From: JADJOY01 sp046331705 [NCBI: bacterium]
GTDB taxonomy: Bacteria; JADJOY01
Length of the DNA stretch: 59,037 nt
NCBI GenBank assembly: GCA_046331705.1
Contig: JAXLQJ010000046.1
Coordinates: forward strand, 1 to 59,037
Reading direction: 5' to 3'
The notes beneath the pieces are model-generated. The model saw nothing but the letters and a program-made list of their open reading frames with translations, had not been told where the DNA came from and made no database searches. The translations under genes were made by a program, and so were the position numbers. Below, one piece after another: positions 7,835 to 17,301 of this stretch; within the stretch, counting starts at the first letter, position 1; the number at the start of each line of letters is the position of its first letter.

Positions 7835-8683
7835 GTGTCCGGCACCGGCACCGATCGACCCAGCCTCTGTCCCGCTTGCCGCGAGCTCGTGGGCGTGGGG
7901 GCGACTCGTTGCCCGCGTTGCGGCACGAGCCTGCGCTTTTCGCCCGTGGCCGCCGCAGATTCGCTGCGCCGCCGGCTGCCGAGCGACTGCCCGGTCACGG
8001 CGGTGATCCTGGGGATCAACGTCGCGATCTTCGCCCTCTCCCTCGTGCTGGATGGCGCGAGCGCCACGAGGATCGGGACGGCCTTCATGGTGGGCGCGCG
8101 GGACGTGTGGGTGGCGACCGGAGCGTTCGCGCCTGCGGTGCTCGCGGGCGAGTGGTGGCGTCTCGTGGTCCCGATGTTCGTTCACGGCGGGATCATGCAC
8201 ATCGCGTTCAACTCGATGGCGCTGGCGGACCTCGGGCCGGCGGTCGAGCGCACCTACGGTTCGGCGCGCTACTTGTTCCTGTACGTGATCACCGGTGTGG
8301 TGGGCTTCTGCGCGACGGTGGGCTGGAGCATCGTTTCCGGCGTGCCGCACCTCTCGGTGGGGGCCTCGGGTGCGGTGTTGGGGATCGTCGGTGTGCTGCT
8401 GGCGATCACCGTGAAGCGAGGCGGCGCCTACATGCAGATGGTCCGGTCGCAGCTGCTGCGTTCGATCGGCTACACGTTTCTGCTGGGCGCGGTGGTGAAC
8501 GTCGACAATGCAGCGCACCTTGGCGGGCTGGCGTCCGGATTCGCGCTCGGGATGCTACTCGCGGATCACCCGCCGGCGAGCGCCGGTCAGCGCAACTTGG
8601 CCGTCGCTCTCGCGGCCGTGAGCGCGCTGGTGGTGGTGCTCGCCTTCGCCGCGCTCGTCTTTCACGTGCTCGTCCATCGCTGA
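7835..8683 (+). CDS. Rhomboid family intramembrane serine protease with zinc ribbon
   Basis: From the GTG at 7835 the protein is 282 residues. Two CxxC knuckles (C12/C15 and C26/C29, the second in CPRCG) form an N-terminal zinc ribbon. The rhomboid core follows: the HGGIMHIAFN segment (H118/H122), the nucleophile S179 in GASGA, and the catalytic H228 in AAHLGGL. About six transmembrane helices fit the family. Rhomboids cleave transmembrane substrates within the membrane. A longer version from 7661 is open, but it adds Arg-rich sequence without family resemblance and would overlap the divergent promoter region. The 153-base repeats begin right after the stop. Confidence 0.87.
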   Translation: MSGTGTDRPSLCPACRELVGVGATRCPRCGTSLRFSPVAAADSLRRRLPSDCPVTAVILGINVAIFALSLVLDGASATRIGTAFMVGARDVWVATGAFAPAVLAGEWWRLVVPMFVHGGIMHIAFNSMALADLGPAVERTYGSARYLFLYVITGVVGFCATVGWSIVSGVPHLSVGASGAVLGIVGVLLAITVKRGGAYMQMVRSQLLRSIGYTFLLGAVVNVDNAAHLGGLASGFALGMLLADHPPASAGQRNLAVALAAVSALVVVLAFAALVFHVLVHR

Positions 8684-8690
8684 CCGGGGG

Positions 8691-9300
8691 GCTGGAACGG
8701 CCCAGACGGCGCGTCCCGTCGACCGCTCGGTCAACTGGTCTCCCCGCTCTCCGTCGATCCCTCCGCGAGCCAGCGGCGAGCCGACGCGCGTAGCGAGTCG
8801 CCTTGGGGTGGGCCCCGTCGCGGCTCTGCCGCGCCGGGCGGGGGCTGGAACAGCCCTGAGGGAGCGTCCCGTCGACCGCTCGGTCAACTGGTCTCCCGCT
8901 CGCCGTCGATCGCTCCGCGAGCCAGCGGCGAGCCGACGCGCGTAGCGAGTCGCCTTGGGGGTGGGCCCCGTCGCGGCTTTGCCGCGGCGGGCGGGGGCTG
9001 GAACAGCCCTGAGGAGCGTCCCGTCGACCGCTCGGTCAACTGGTCTCCCCGCTCGCCGTCGATCGCTCCGCGAGCCAGCGGCGAGCCGACGCGCGTAGCG
9101 AGTCGCCTTGGGGGTGGGCCCCGTCGCGGCTTTGCCGCGGCGGGCGGGGGCTGGAACAGCCCTGAGGAGCGTCCCGTCGACCGCTCGGTCAACTGGTCTC
9201 CCCGCTCGCCGTCGATCCCTCCGCGAGCCAGCGGCGAGCCGACGCGCGTAGCGAGTCGTCTTGGGGTGGGCCCCGTCGCGGCTTTGCCGCGCGGGCGGGG
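8691..9300. repeat. Four tandem copies of a ~153-base repeat
   Basis: Units run 8691-8843, 8844-8996, 8997-9149 (153 bases each) and 9150-9300 (151 bases). A partial fifth begins at 9301. Each starts with GCTGGAAC, contains GTCCCGTCGACCGCTCGG, then GCGAGCCAGCGGCGAGCCGA, and ends with a hairpin of the type CGCGGCTTTGCCGCG just before the next unit. Copies differ by a few substitutions and 1-2 base indels. Because 153 is divisible by three, long artificial reading frames run through the array. It fills the gap between two convergent genes. A single diverged copy lies at 41941-42099. Confidence 0.95.
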
Positions 9301-9321
9301 GCTGGAACAGCCCCGCAGAAA

Positions 9322-9966
9322 CTACAGCATCCCCAGCTCGAGCTTCGCCGCCTCGGTCATCATGTCGGGCGTCCAGGGCGGCTCCCACACCACGTCCACC
9401 TTCGCCGACTTCACGCCTTCCACCGACGCGACCTTGCCTTCGACCTCGGGTGGCAGTGAGCCGGCAACCGGGCACATGGGCGAGGTGAGGGTCATGACCA
9501 CCCACGCGTTTTGTTCCGAGTCGACCTCGATCGAGTAGATCAGCCCGAGCTCGTAGATGTTGACGGGGATCTCGGGGTCGTAGCAGGTGCGCAACACGTT
9601 CAGGATGCTTTCGCCGATCGCGCCCTCGGGAACGGGCGTGGCCTGGCGCATGTCCGCGGTCCATTTGCGTGCCGGCGCAGCGGCGTTCGCGACCTCGGCC
9701 GCAGTCTCCGCCGCACCCTCCACCGATGGCGGCACTGGCGGCGTCGGCACCGGTACGGGCGCCGAGGAATCGCCGTTCACCGGCTTCGGCAGCGCTGGAT
9801 CCGGCACCGGCTGCGGTCCGCTCGCGGGCCGCGTGCTCGCGTGTGGATCCTCGTGGTGGGCGTAGTGCTTGGGTGCGTCGAACGGATGATCTTTCGCCGT
9901 TCGCGCCGATCGCATCAGCCAGCGACCAGCCAAGTCCTTCAGAGTGTCGACGATCGGGCCTACCAT
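9322..9966 (-). CDS. sufT: SufT-type (MIP18/DUF59) Fe-S cluster assembly protein
   Basis: Residues about 118-214 match the MIP18 (DUF59) domain of SUF-system SufT/YitW proteins. The stretches are LRTCYDPEIPVNIYELGLIY, the conserved TSPMCPVAG with its cysteine, and VVWEPPWTPDMMTEAAK. In other bacteria this factor helps mature Fe-S proteins in the cytosol. The N-terminal 110 residues are unusual: a short helix (VGPIVDTLKDLAGRWLM) and a long Pro/Ala/His-rich linker without family motifs. It is the last gene of the suf operon, 33 bases after sufU, and the tandem repeat array begins just beyond its stop. Operon position makes the assignment firm. Confidence 0.9.
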   Translation of the reverse strand: MVGPIVDTLKDLAGRWLMRSARTAKDHPFDAPKHYAHHEDPHASTRPASGPQPVPDPALPKPVNGDSSAPVPVPTPPVPPSVEGAAETAAEVANAAAPARKWTADMRQATPVPEGAIGESILNVLRTCYDPEIPVNIYELGLIYSIEVDSEQNAWVVMTLTSPMCPVAGSLPPEVEGKVASVEGVKSAKVDVVWEPPWTPDMMTEAAKLELGML

Positions 9967-9999
9967 CGAAGTCCTCGCATCTCAGCTTCTACGTGAGCT

Positions 10000-10458
10000 T
10001 CATTCGGTCGAGATGGTCTCGCCGGTGTTCGCGATGGCGGAGTGGAGCGTGTGCCACGCGAGGGTCGCGCACTTGACCCGGGTGGGGTACTCGGTCACTC
10101 CGGCGAACACGGCCAGCTTGCCCAGCTCGACTTTCGGTTGGTCGGTCGGGACGGCGGCGGATGGCGCCACCATCGCGTGGAAGGTGTGGAAGAGCGCTTC
10201 CGCCTCGGCCTCGGTTCGGCCCTTCACGATCTCGGTCATCAGCGAGGCCGATGCTGTCGAGATGGCGCAGCCCGCTCCCTGGAAGGTCGCGTTCTTGACG
10301 ATGCCGTTCTCGACCTCGAGAAAGACCGTGAAGCGGTCGCCGCAGAGCGGGTTGTAGCCGTCGGCCTTGCGGTTGGCGGTGGCGAGCACCGCGAAGTTCC
10401 GCGGCCGTCGACCGTGGTCGAGGATGACTTCCTGATAGAGATCGCGTAGCTCGGACAT
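10000..10458 (-). CDS. sufU: SufU-type Fe-S scaffold/zinc sulfur-transfer protein
   Basis: The 152-residue protein has the SufU/IscU fold signature. The metal ligands are C39 and D41 in NPLCGDRF, C64 in GAGCAIS and C130 in RVKCATLAW. In Gram-positive systems SufU binds zinc and accepts persulfide from SufS; in others it is called a scaffold. The insertion between the second and third cysteine, typical of SufU as against IscU, is present. Its ATG overlaps the sufS stop by one base (TGATG), which implies translational coupling. Partner and order (sufS-sufU-sufT) match known SUF operons. Confidence 0.94.
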   Translation of the reverse strand: MSELRDLYQEVILDHGRRPRNFAVLATANRKADGYNPLCGDRFTVFLEVENGIVKNATFQGAGCAISTASASLMTEIVKGRTEAEAEALFHTFHAMVAPSAAVPTDQPKVELGKLAVFAGVTEYPTRVKCATLAWHTLHSAIANTGETISTE

Positions 10459-11753
10459 CAGCCGAAGAGCTCCCTCACCTTGGCGAGACCGTGGATCAGC
10501 ACGTCGATCTCGGCGGGCGTGTTGTAGAAGGCGAGCGAGGCGCGCGCGGTCGCGGGGATGCCGAAGCGCTCCATGACCGGCTGGGCGCAGTGGTGACCCG
10601 TGCGGATCGCGATGCCTTCGCTGTCGAGGATCGTGCCGATGTCGTGCGGGTGGATGTTGTCGAGCAGGAACGACACGACGCTCGCCTTGTGCGCGGCGGT
10701 GCCGATCAGCTTCACGCCCGGCACCGCGCCGATCCGCTCCGTGGCGTACGCGAGCAAGTCCGCTTCCCACGCCGCCGCCGCATCGAAGTCGATGGATTCG
10801 AGGTAGTCGATCGCGGCGCCGAGGCCGATGCCGCAGCCGATGTCCGGCGTTCCGGCCTCGAACTTGGCGGGCAGATCGGCGTAGGTGGACTTCTCGAACG
10901 TGACCGAGCGGATCATGTCGCCGCCGCCCTGGTAGGGCGGCATCGCGTCGAGCAGCTCGGCCTTGCCGTAGAGGATGCCGGACCCGGTGGGGCCGAAGAG
11001 CTTGTGGCCGGAAAGCGCGTAGAAATCGCAATCGAGCGCGCGCACGTCGACGCGCAGGTGGGGTGCCGCCTGCGCGCCGTCCACCAGCACCTTGGCGCCC
11101 GCCTGGTGCGCGAGCCGGACGATCTCGGTCACGGGATTGATGGTGCCGAGCGCGTTCGAGACGTGGTTCACCGCCACCAGCTTCACGCGTGGGCTCAGGA
11201 GCTTCTCGTACTCGTCGAGACGTAGCTCGCCTGCGTCGTTGATGGGGATCACGCGGAGCCGCGCGCCGCTGCGCTCGCACAGCATCTGCCACGGCACGAT
11301 GTTCGAGTGGTGCTCGAGGCCGCTCACGATGATCTCGTCGCCGGCGCCCACGAAGCGGCTGCCGAACGACCAGGCCACCAGGTTGATGGCCTCCGTGGTG
11401 CCGCGCACGAAGATGGTCTCGCGCGTCGAGCCGGCGTTGATCCAGCGCCGAATCTTGTCGCGCGCCCCTTCGTACGCCGCGGTCGCCTTCTCGCTCAGCA
11501 GGTGGACGCCGCGGTGGATGTTGGCGTTTTCCTCGGTGTAGTAGCGAGTGATGGCGTCGATCACCACCTGGGGCTTCTGCGAGGTGGCGGCGTTGTCGAG
11601 GTAGACGAGCGGCTTGCCGCGCACGCTACGCGACAGGATCGGGAAGTCGCGCCGCACGCGCTCGACGTCGAAGCCGCTGCGCGGCGGCGAGGTGCGCGCG
11701 GCGTGCTCGCGTGGCGCTGCCGAGCTCTCGATGGGTGTTGCCGACGGGATCAT
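10458..11753 (-). CDS. sufS: SufS cysteine desulfurase
   Basis: The 431-residue PLP enzyme takes sulfur from cysteine to make the persulfide used in Fe-S assembly. Motifs include [11 protein letters not shown] (51-61), GLEHHSN (145-151), VDGAQAAPH (224-232), the PLP lysine K251 in [10 protein letters not shown] and the catalytic cysteine C389 in RTGHHCAQP. The short cysteine loop is that of group II desulfurases. The first 26 residues are a low-complexity extension before [13 protein letters not shown]. The ATG overlaps the stop of sufD by four bases (ATGA), and the gene is followed by sufU with a one-base overlap. Confidence 0.96.
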   Translation of the reverse strand: MIPSATPIESSAAPREHAARTSPPRSGFDVERVRRDFPILSRSVRGKPLVYLDNAATSQKPQVVIDAITRYYTEENANIHRGVHLLSEKATAAYEGARDKIRRWINAGSTRETIFVRGTTEAINLVAWSFGSRFVGAGDEIIVSGLEHHSNIVPWQMLCERSGARLRVIPINDAGELRLDEYEKLLSPRVKLVAVNHVSNALGTINPVTEIVRLAHQAGAKVLVDGAQAAPHLRVDVRALDCDFYALSGHKLFGPTGSGILYGKAELLDAMPPYQGGGDMIRSVTFEKSTYADLPAKFEAGTPDIGCGIGLGAAIDYLESIDFDAAAAWEADLLAYATERIGAVPGVKLIGTAAHKASVVSFLLDNIHPHDIGTILDSEGIAIRTGHHCAQPVMERFGIPATARASLAFYNTPAEIDVLIHGLAKVRELFG

Positions 11754-13078
11754 GCCTTCTCCTGAATCGCGACCGGCGACCAGGCGCTCAACCACTCCTC
11801 GAGCTCGGCGCGGACCGATGCGGCGCGCACGCGCGCCACCACCTCGCCGGCGAAGGCCTGCGTGAGCACCGAGCGCGCCTCGCTTTCGCCGAGCCCGCGC
11901 GAGCGCAGGTAGAAGATCGCCGCGGGGTCGAGCTTGCCGATGGTCGCGCCGTGCGAGCACTTCACGTCGTCCGCGTAGATCTCGAGCTGCGGCTTGGTGT
12001 CGGCGCGCGCGTCCTTCGAGATGAGCAGGTTCCGATTCACCTGCTGCGCGTTGGTCTTCTGGGCGTGCGGCGCCACCAGGACGCGCCCGTTGAAGACGCT
12101 TCGGGCCGCGCCGTCGAGAACGGACTTGTAGAGCTGGCGGCTCTCGCAATGCGGCTGCGCGTGCTCGATCGAGGTCTGGCTGTCGACGTGTTGGTTGTCC
12201 GCGCCGACGGTCAGGCCGTCGAGGGTGGCCGTGGCGCCTTCGCCGTCGAGGATCGTGCGGATCTCGTTGCGCACCAGACCGCCGCCCAACGCGATCCAGC
12301 GCGAGGCGAGCTGGCTCGCGCGCGCCTGGCGCACGTGCAGCGAGCCGACGTGGAATGCGTGGGTGCCCTCGCGTTCGAGCTTCACGTGCTCGATCACCGC
12401 CGCGGGTCCGAGCACGATCTCGGTCACCGCGTTGGTGAAGTGGGTGCCCGCGCCGAGGGTCACGAAGCGCTCGACGACGGTGATCTCACTCGCCTCCTGC
12501 GCGACGATCAGCACCCGCGGGTGGCTCACGATCGGCTCGCTCGCGCCACTCGCGATGAACACCAGGTGGATCGGCTTCTCGATCGCCACGCCGCGCGCCA
12601 CCTGGATGAGCGCGCCGTCCTGGACGAACGCCGAGTTGAGCGCCGTGAACGGCTCGGCCTGCGAAACGTTCACGCGCCCGAGGTGAGGCTCCACCTCGGC
12701 TGGGCGCTCGCGCAGCGCCGCCGCCAGCGAGTCCACGCGCAGCCCGCCGCGCGCGGCGGCGGCGTTCGAGAGGTGCGGGGCGTAGTGTCCATCCACGAAC
12801 ACCAGCTCCGCGACCGCCGCACCGCCCAGGCTGTGCGGCGCGATCGCCTCGGGCCGAATGGCGGACGCGCTCGCCGCCTCGGCGAGCCGGAAGGCCGTGC
12901 GCGCGATCGGCTCGATGTTGGTGTAGCGCCACGCTTCGTGGCGCGTGCTCGGCAGACCGAGCTCGCCGAAACGCGACATCGCCGCGTCGCGCAGCGAGCC
13001 GAGCCACGGCGCGTCGGCGGAGGCCGCGGGCCTCACGAACGTCGCGAGGCTGGAGAGAAACGGAGTCGGCTGGGGCAT
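11750..13078 (-). CDS. sufD: SufD, Fe-S assembly scaffold subunit
   Basis: The 442-residue protein matches SufD. The helical N-terminus contains [12 protein letters not shown] (45-56). The beta-helix core contains the residues [17 protein letters not shown] and [23 protein letters not shown] near the C-terminus, with the conserved H in KCSHGAT. SufD partners SufB and the ATPase SufC in the scaffold that builds clusters in the cytoplasm. Gene order sufB-sufC-sufD-sufS and the overlap with sufS support the identity. The ATG start ([14 protein letters not shown]) lies 11 bases after the sufC stop. Confidence 0.95.
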   Translation of the reverse strand: MPQPTPFLSSLATFVRPAASADAPWLGSLRDAAMSRFGELGLPSTRHEAWRYTNIEPIARTAFRLAEAASASAIRPEAIAPHSLGGAAVAELVFVDGHYAPHLSNAAAARGGLRVDSLAAALRERPAEVEPHLGRVNVSQAEPFTALNSAFVQDGALIQVARGVAIEKPIHLVFIASGASEPIVSHPRVLIVAQEASEITVVERFVTLGAGTHFTNAVTEIVLGPAAVIEHVKLEREGTHAFHVGSLHVRQARASQLASRWIALGGGLVRNEIRTILDGEGATATLDGLTVGADNQHVDSQTSIEHAQPHCESRQLYKSVLDGAARSVFNGRVLVAPHAQKTNAQQVNRNLLISKDARADTKPQLEIYADDVKCSHGATIGKLDPAAIFYLRSRGLGESEARSVLTQAFAGEVVARVRAASVRAELEEWLSAWSPVAIQEKA

Positions 13079-13089
13079 GGGGCGATTCC

Positions 13090-13881
<792 letters not shown>

Positions 13882-13963
13882 GGTCGACTCTTCCTCTCGA
13901 TCCCTTCGTTCTCGATGTTCGATCGGTCGCTCACGCCTCGAGCCGCGAGCCCCGAGTCCAAGC

Positions 13964-15412
13964 TCATCCCACGCTGCCTTCGAGGCTCACGCTCAAGAGC
14001 TTCTGCGCCTCGACCGCGAATTCCATCGGCAGCTCCTTGAAGACCTGCTTGCAGAAGCCGTTCACGATCATGTTCACGGCGTCCTCGGCGGAAAGCCCGC
14101 GGCTCTGGCAATAGAAGACCTGGTCCTCGCCGATCTTGGACGTGGACGCCTCGTGCTCCATCACCGAGGACGTGTTCTCGACCTCGATGTACGGGAACGT
14201 GTGGGCGCCGCACTGATCGCCCATGAGCAACGAATCGCACTGGGAGTAATTCCGCGCGTTCGTCGCGCTGGGCTTGATGTGCACCAGCCCGCGGTAGGTG
14301 TTCTGGCCGTGACCGGCGGAGATTCCCTTCGACACGATGGTGCTCTTCGTGTTCTTGCCGATGTGGATCATCTTCGTGCCGGTGTCGGCCTGCTGGTAAT
14401 TGTTGGCGACCGCCACCGAATAGAACTCGCCCACCGAGTCCTCGCCGATCAGCAAGCAGCTCGGGTACTTCCAGGTGATGGCGGACCCGGTTTCCACCTG
14501 GGTCCAGGAGATCTTCGATCTCTTGCCGCGGCACGCGCCGCGCTTGGTCACGAAGTTGTAGATCCCGCCTTTTCCGTTCTTGTCGCCTGGATACCAGTTC
14601 TGCACGGTCGAGTACTTGATGGTGGCGTTGTCGAGCGCCACCAGCTCGACCACGGCCGCGTGCAGCTGGTTCTCGTCGCGCATCGGCGCCGTGCAGCCCT
14701 CGAGGTAGCTCACGTACGCGCCCTCGTCGGCGATCAGCAGCGTGCGCTCGAACTGTCCGGTGTTCTTGGCGTTGATGCGGAAGTAGGTCGAGAGCTCCAT
14801 CGGGCAGCGCACGCCCTTGGGGATGTAAGCGAACGATCCGTCGCTGAAGACCGCCGAGTTGAGCGCGGCGAAGAAGTTGTCGCCGGTCGGCACGACCGAG
14901 CCCAGGTATTTGCGGACCAGCTCGGGATGCTCGTGGACCGCCTCGGAGAACGAGCAGAAGACGATGCCCAGCTCGGCGAGCTTGGATTTGAACGTGGTGG
15001 CGACGGAAACGCTGTCGAACACGGCGTCGACGGCGACGCCAGCGAGCATCTCCTGCTCCTTCAACGGGATGCCGAGCTTCTCGTAGGTCTTGAGCAGCTC
15101 CGGATCGACCTCGTCGAGGCTCTTGGGGCCCTCCTTCGGTGCCTTGGGGGCCGAGTAGTAGATGATGTCCTGGTAGTCGATCGCCGGGTAATGGACCTTG
15201 GGCCACGCCGGCTCCGTCATCTTCGTCCAGTGACGGTACGCCTTGAGCCGCCAATCCAAGAGCCATTGCGGCTCGTTCTTCTTCTGCGAGATGAGCCGAA
15301 CGACCTCCTCGCTGAGGCCCGGCGGGACCGATTCCGCCTCGATGTCGGTGACGAAGCCGTACTTGTATTCCTGCGTCGTCAGGTTCGAGAGGGTCGTCTC
15401 GGAGCTGGACAT
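13964..15412 (-). CDS. sufB: SufB, Fe-S assembly scaffold subunit
   Basis: The 482-residue protein is a full-length SufB. Recognisable stretches include [20 protein letters not shown] (39-58), [57 protein letters not shown] and the C-terminal [20 protein letters not shown]. SufB is the main scaffold on which clusters form, with SufC and SufD. The ATG ([20 protein letters not shown]) fits the family's N-terminus; an upstream extension would be Arg/Pro-rich and would overlap the regulator gene. It follows sufR by 68 bases. Confidence 0.97.
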   Translation of the reverse strand: MSSSETTLSNLTTQEYKYGFVTDIEAESVPPGLSEEVVRLISQKKNEPQWLLDWRLKAYRHWTKMTEPAWPKVHYPAIDYQDIIYYSAPKAPKEGPKSLDEVDPELLKTYEKLGIPLKEQEMLAGVAVDAVFDSVSVATTFKSKLAELGIVFCSFSEAVHEHPELVRKYLGSVVPTGDNFFAALNSAVFSDGSFAYIPKGVRCPMELSTYFRINAKNTGQFERTLLIADEGAYVSYLEGCTAPMRDENQLHAAVVELVALDNATIKYSTVQNWYPGDKNGKGGIYNFVTKRGACRGKRSKISWTQVETGSAITWKYPSCLLIGEDSVGEFYSVAVANNYQQADTGTKMIHIGKNTKSTIVSKGISAGHGQNTYRGLVHIKPSATNARNYSQCDSLLMGDQCGAHTFPYIEVENTSSVMEHEASTSKIGEDQVFYCQSRGLSAEDAVNMIVNGFCKQVFKELPMEFAVEAQKLLSVSLEGSVG

Positions 15413-15480
15413 GGCTGAAACTCCTGGGCTCGTTTTCGTTTGGTGTGGGGCCGGGCAGCGCTGCGCGTGGTCGACGTCGC

Positions 15481-16038
15481 TCACGCCCCGCTGGGCGGCG
15501 GCAACGGGGCCGTCAGCACGCTGGGCGCGAGCGGCGCCAGCGGCGTCGAGAGAGCGGCGTGGTTGCGAGGCCCGCTCGGTTCCGTGATCTGCACGGTCTC
15601 GAGATTCACACGGGTGCTGCGCTGCGCCGGTAGCGGCTGCGTCATCTCCGCCAGCGTCAGTCCCGCGAGCGCGTCGCGAATGACTTGGTTGATGCGTTGC
15701 CAGTTGGTACGCACCGGGCAGAGCGTCTCCTGCGTGCACGCTCCCGGGCGCTCGAGGCTGCATTCGGTGATCGCCACCGGCCCTTCCAGGGCGGCGACGA
15801 TGTCGATCATCGAGATCCGGTCCGGGTGACGGGCCAGGCTGTAGCCGCCCTTCACGCCGCGGTGCGACACCAGCAGCCCGTAGCGTCCGAGCACCTTGAG
15901 GATCTTGCTGACCATCGGCAGCGGCAGCGCGGTCTCTTCGGCCAGGTCGCGCGCCGTGTGGACCTCGCCGGTGGGGGAGGCGGCGAACCGGGTCAACAGC
16001 ACGATCCCGTAGTCCGTTTGCTTCGTCATCCGAAACAT
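15481..16038 (-). CDS. sufR: Rrf2-family regulator of the SUF operon
   Basis: The 185-residue protein has an Rrf2 winged helix ([15 protein letters not shown], then [17 protein letters not shown] and [10 protein letters not shown]). Three cysteines, C93, C101 and C107, are spaced C-x7-C-x5-C as in IscR-like Fe-S sensors. It matches the SUF-specific Rrf2 regulators found at the head of proteobacterial suf operons; the symbol is used in that sense, not for the cyanobacterial DeoR-type SufR. Inference: it senses cluster supply and binds the palindrome at 16068-16080 in its own promoter. The C-terminal 45 residues are a Pro/Leu-rich tail not typical of the family. Confidence 0.9.
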   Translation of the reverse strand: MFRMTKQTDYGIVLLTRFAASPTGEVHTARDLAEETALPLPMVSKILKVLGRYGLLVSHRGVKGGYSLARHPDRISMIDIVAALEGPVAITECSLERPGACTQETLCPVRTNWQRINQVIRDALAGLTLAEMTQPLPAQRSTRVNLETVQITEPSGPRNHAALSTPLAPLAPSVLTAPLPPPSGA

Positions 16039-16067
16039 GTTTGGGCGCTCCGACCGCGATACAGAAC

Positions 16068-16108
16068 TCGTACGGTACGAATTTACCGGGTGTTCAAGCG
16101 ATAGGCAA
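16068..16108 (-). promoter_or_regulatory. suf operon promoter with overlapping palindromic operator
   Basis: On the minus strand TTGCCT (16103-16108), a 17-base spacer and TAAATT (16080-16085) form a good sigma70-type promoter, standing out in the GC-rich sequence. Transcription would start near 16073. That position lies inside the palindrome TCGTAC-C-GTACGA (16068-16080), suited to a dimeric repressor such as the Rrf2 protein encoded directly downstream. The start codon of the regulator is 30 bases further on. Binding is inferred. Confidence 0.5.
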
Positions 16109-16256
16109 CTCGATTGGTCCTATTTTCGCCGTCCCGCACAGATGGCGCCGTAATGCGCGGTAATTGTTTGCTATTCAGTAATCGCTGGGGGGTGTGGACA
16201 GCGCTTCTCGTGCCAACCGAGGCGGCAGGCGTGCCGAGAAGGCCTCCGGGCAGGCG

Positions 16257-17270
16257 TCAGGGACGGATGCCGAGCCGGCTCAAGGGGGAGAGCGACCGCA
16301 GCACCAGCCCGGGATCGCCCAGCGCGCTTCCGACTCCCGCTACTGCCCGAGAAACATTGAGGTTCTTCCGGTTGCAGTCCTTGCAGAGCGGAATCTCGTC
16401 GTAGCGACCCTGTGCCTGCTTGAGCCGCAGGCTGCGCATGGACCCGCCTCGCCAGACGAGGTCTAGCGAGTCCACGTTGAGGTCGCCGACGGTCTCGCAA
16501 CCGTCGAAGTCGTAGCAGCACGGCACCACCCGTCCGTCCCAGTAGACGGCGAGCCCTCGCCAGGTTCGGATGCACGGGCTGGCCGAGCTCGACGGGGGTG
16601 GGCCGACGACGCGGTCGCCGATCTTGCGCACGTGCTCGCGGTTCACGCCGAGCGGCTTCAAGCGCACCGCATCGACGCCAGACTTGCGCCAATGCTCACG
16701 GAATGACTCGGTTTCCTCGGCGTTCTCCCGCTGCACGATCATCTGCACCACGGTGAACGGGCCACGCCCGGCGCGGCGCCTGAGCTCGAGGAACGCCTCC
16801 AGATTCGCCACCGTGCGCGCGAAGTCTCCGCCGCGGCGGATGGCGGCGTAGGTATCGGCGCGAAAACCGTCGATGGAGAACGACACGAAGTCGAGGCCGG
16901 ATTCGACCAGGCGCGCGGCGCGCTCGGCGTCCACGTGGAGGCCGCTGGTCTGGAGATACGAGCGGATGCCGTTCGCCCGCAGATGGGCGATGGCATCGAA
17001 GATTCCGGGATGGAGCAATGACTCGCCCGCGAGGCAGAGGTCCACCATGCCCACGCGGCCAGCCGCCTGGTCGACGATGCGGCGGAACAGGCCGAGATCC
17101 ATGTCGCCCACGCGCCGGCCGCTCCAGTTGCGCGGGCACATGATGCAACCCAGGTCGCAGCGGTTGGTGAGCTCGACCGTGAGCTCCATCGGCCAACCGC
17201 CGGGGTCGGGGTCGCCTCGCAGGTAAGCCCAGCTCAGCGCGAGGCGGTTGCGCGTCTGCGACCAGCTCAT
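16257..17270 (-). CDS. Radical SAM enzyme with SPASM-like C-terminus (A)
   Basis: The 337-residue protein has the radical-SAM cluster motif CxxxCxxC at C38, C42 and C45 (NRCDLGCIMCPRN). A TIM-barrel core follows (LCLAGESLLHPGIFDAI, SFSIDGF). Downstream cysteines (SPCIRTW, VPCCYDFDG, LCKDCNRKN) form a SPASM-type set for auxiliary Fe-S clusters. Such enzymes modify peptides, sugars or lipids by radical chemistry. It is the last gene of a five-gene radical-SAM run, 31 bases after gene B. No precursor peptide gene is visible nearby. The substrate is unknown. Confidence 0.85.
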   Translation of the reverse strand: MSWSQTRNRLALSWAYLRGDPDPGGWPMELTVELTNRCDLGCIMCPRNWSGRRVGDMDLGLFRRIVDQAAGRVGMVDLCLAGESLLHPGIFDAIAHLRANGIRSYLQTSGLHVDAERAARLVESGLDFVSFSIDGFRADTYAAIRRGGDFARTVANLEAFLELRRRAGRGPFTVVQMIVQRENAEETESFREHWRKSGVDAVRLKPLGVNREHVRKIGDRVVGPPPSSSASPCIRTWRGLAVYWDGRVVPCCYDFDGCETVGDLNVDSLDLVWRGGSMRSLRLKQAQGRYDEIPLCKDCNRKNLNVSRAVAGVGSALGDPGLVLRSLSPLSRLGIRP

Positions 17271-17301
17271 GGCGGGGGGAGCGCGCCGGTGCGCGCTCGA
17301 C

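Noticed and set aside
8884-9192. Possible small repeat protein (SGLFQPPPAAAKPRRG type)
   Set aside because: It lies wholly inside the tandem DNA repeats and has no ribosome binding site or family resemblance.
8691-9300. CRISPR array
   Set aside because: Units are ~153 bases with no short repeat/variable spacer alternation, and no cas genes are near.
8555-9664. Long minus-strand reading frame of about 370 codons across the repeat array
   Set aside because: It exists because the repeat unit is 153 bases; its protein is itself repetitive, Arg/Pro-rich and overlaps rhomboid and sufT coding ends.
16039-16256. RiPP precursor peptide next to the radical SAM run
   Set aside because: No short frame with leader/core character was seen here, in the 220-base gap at 22582-22801, or in the 31-34 base gaps between the genes.
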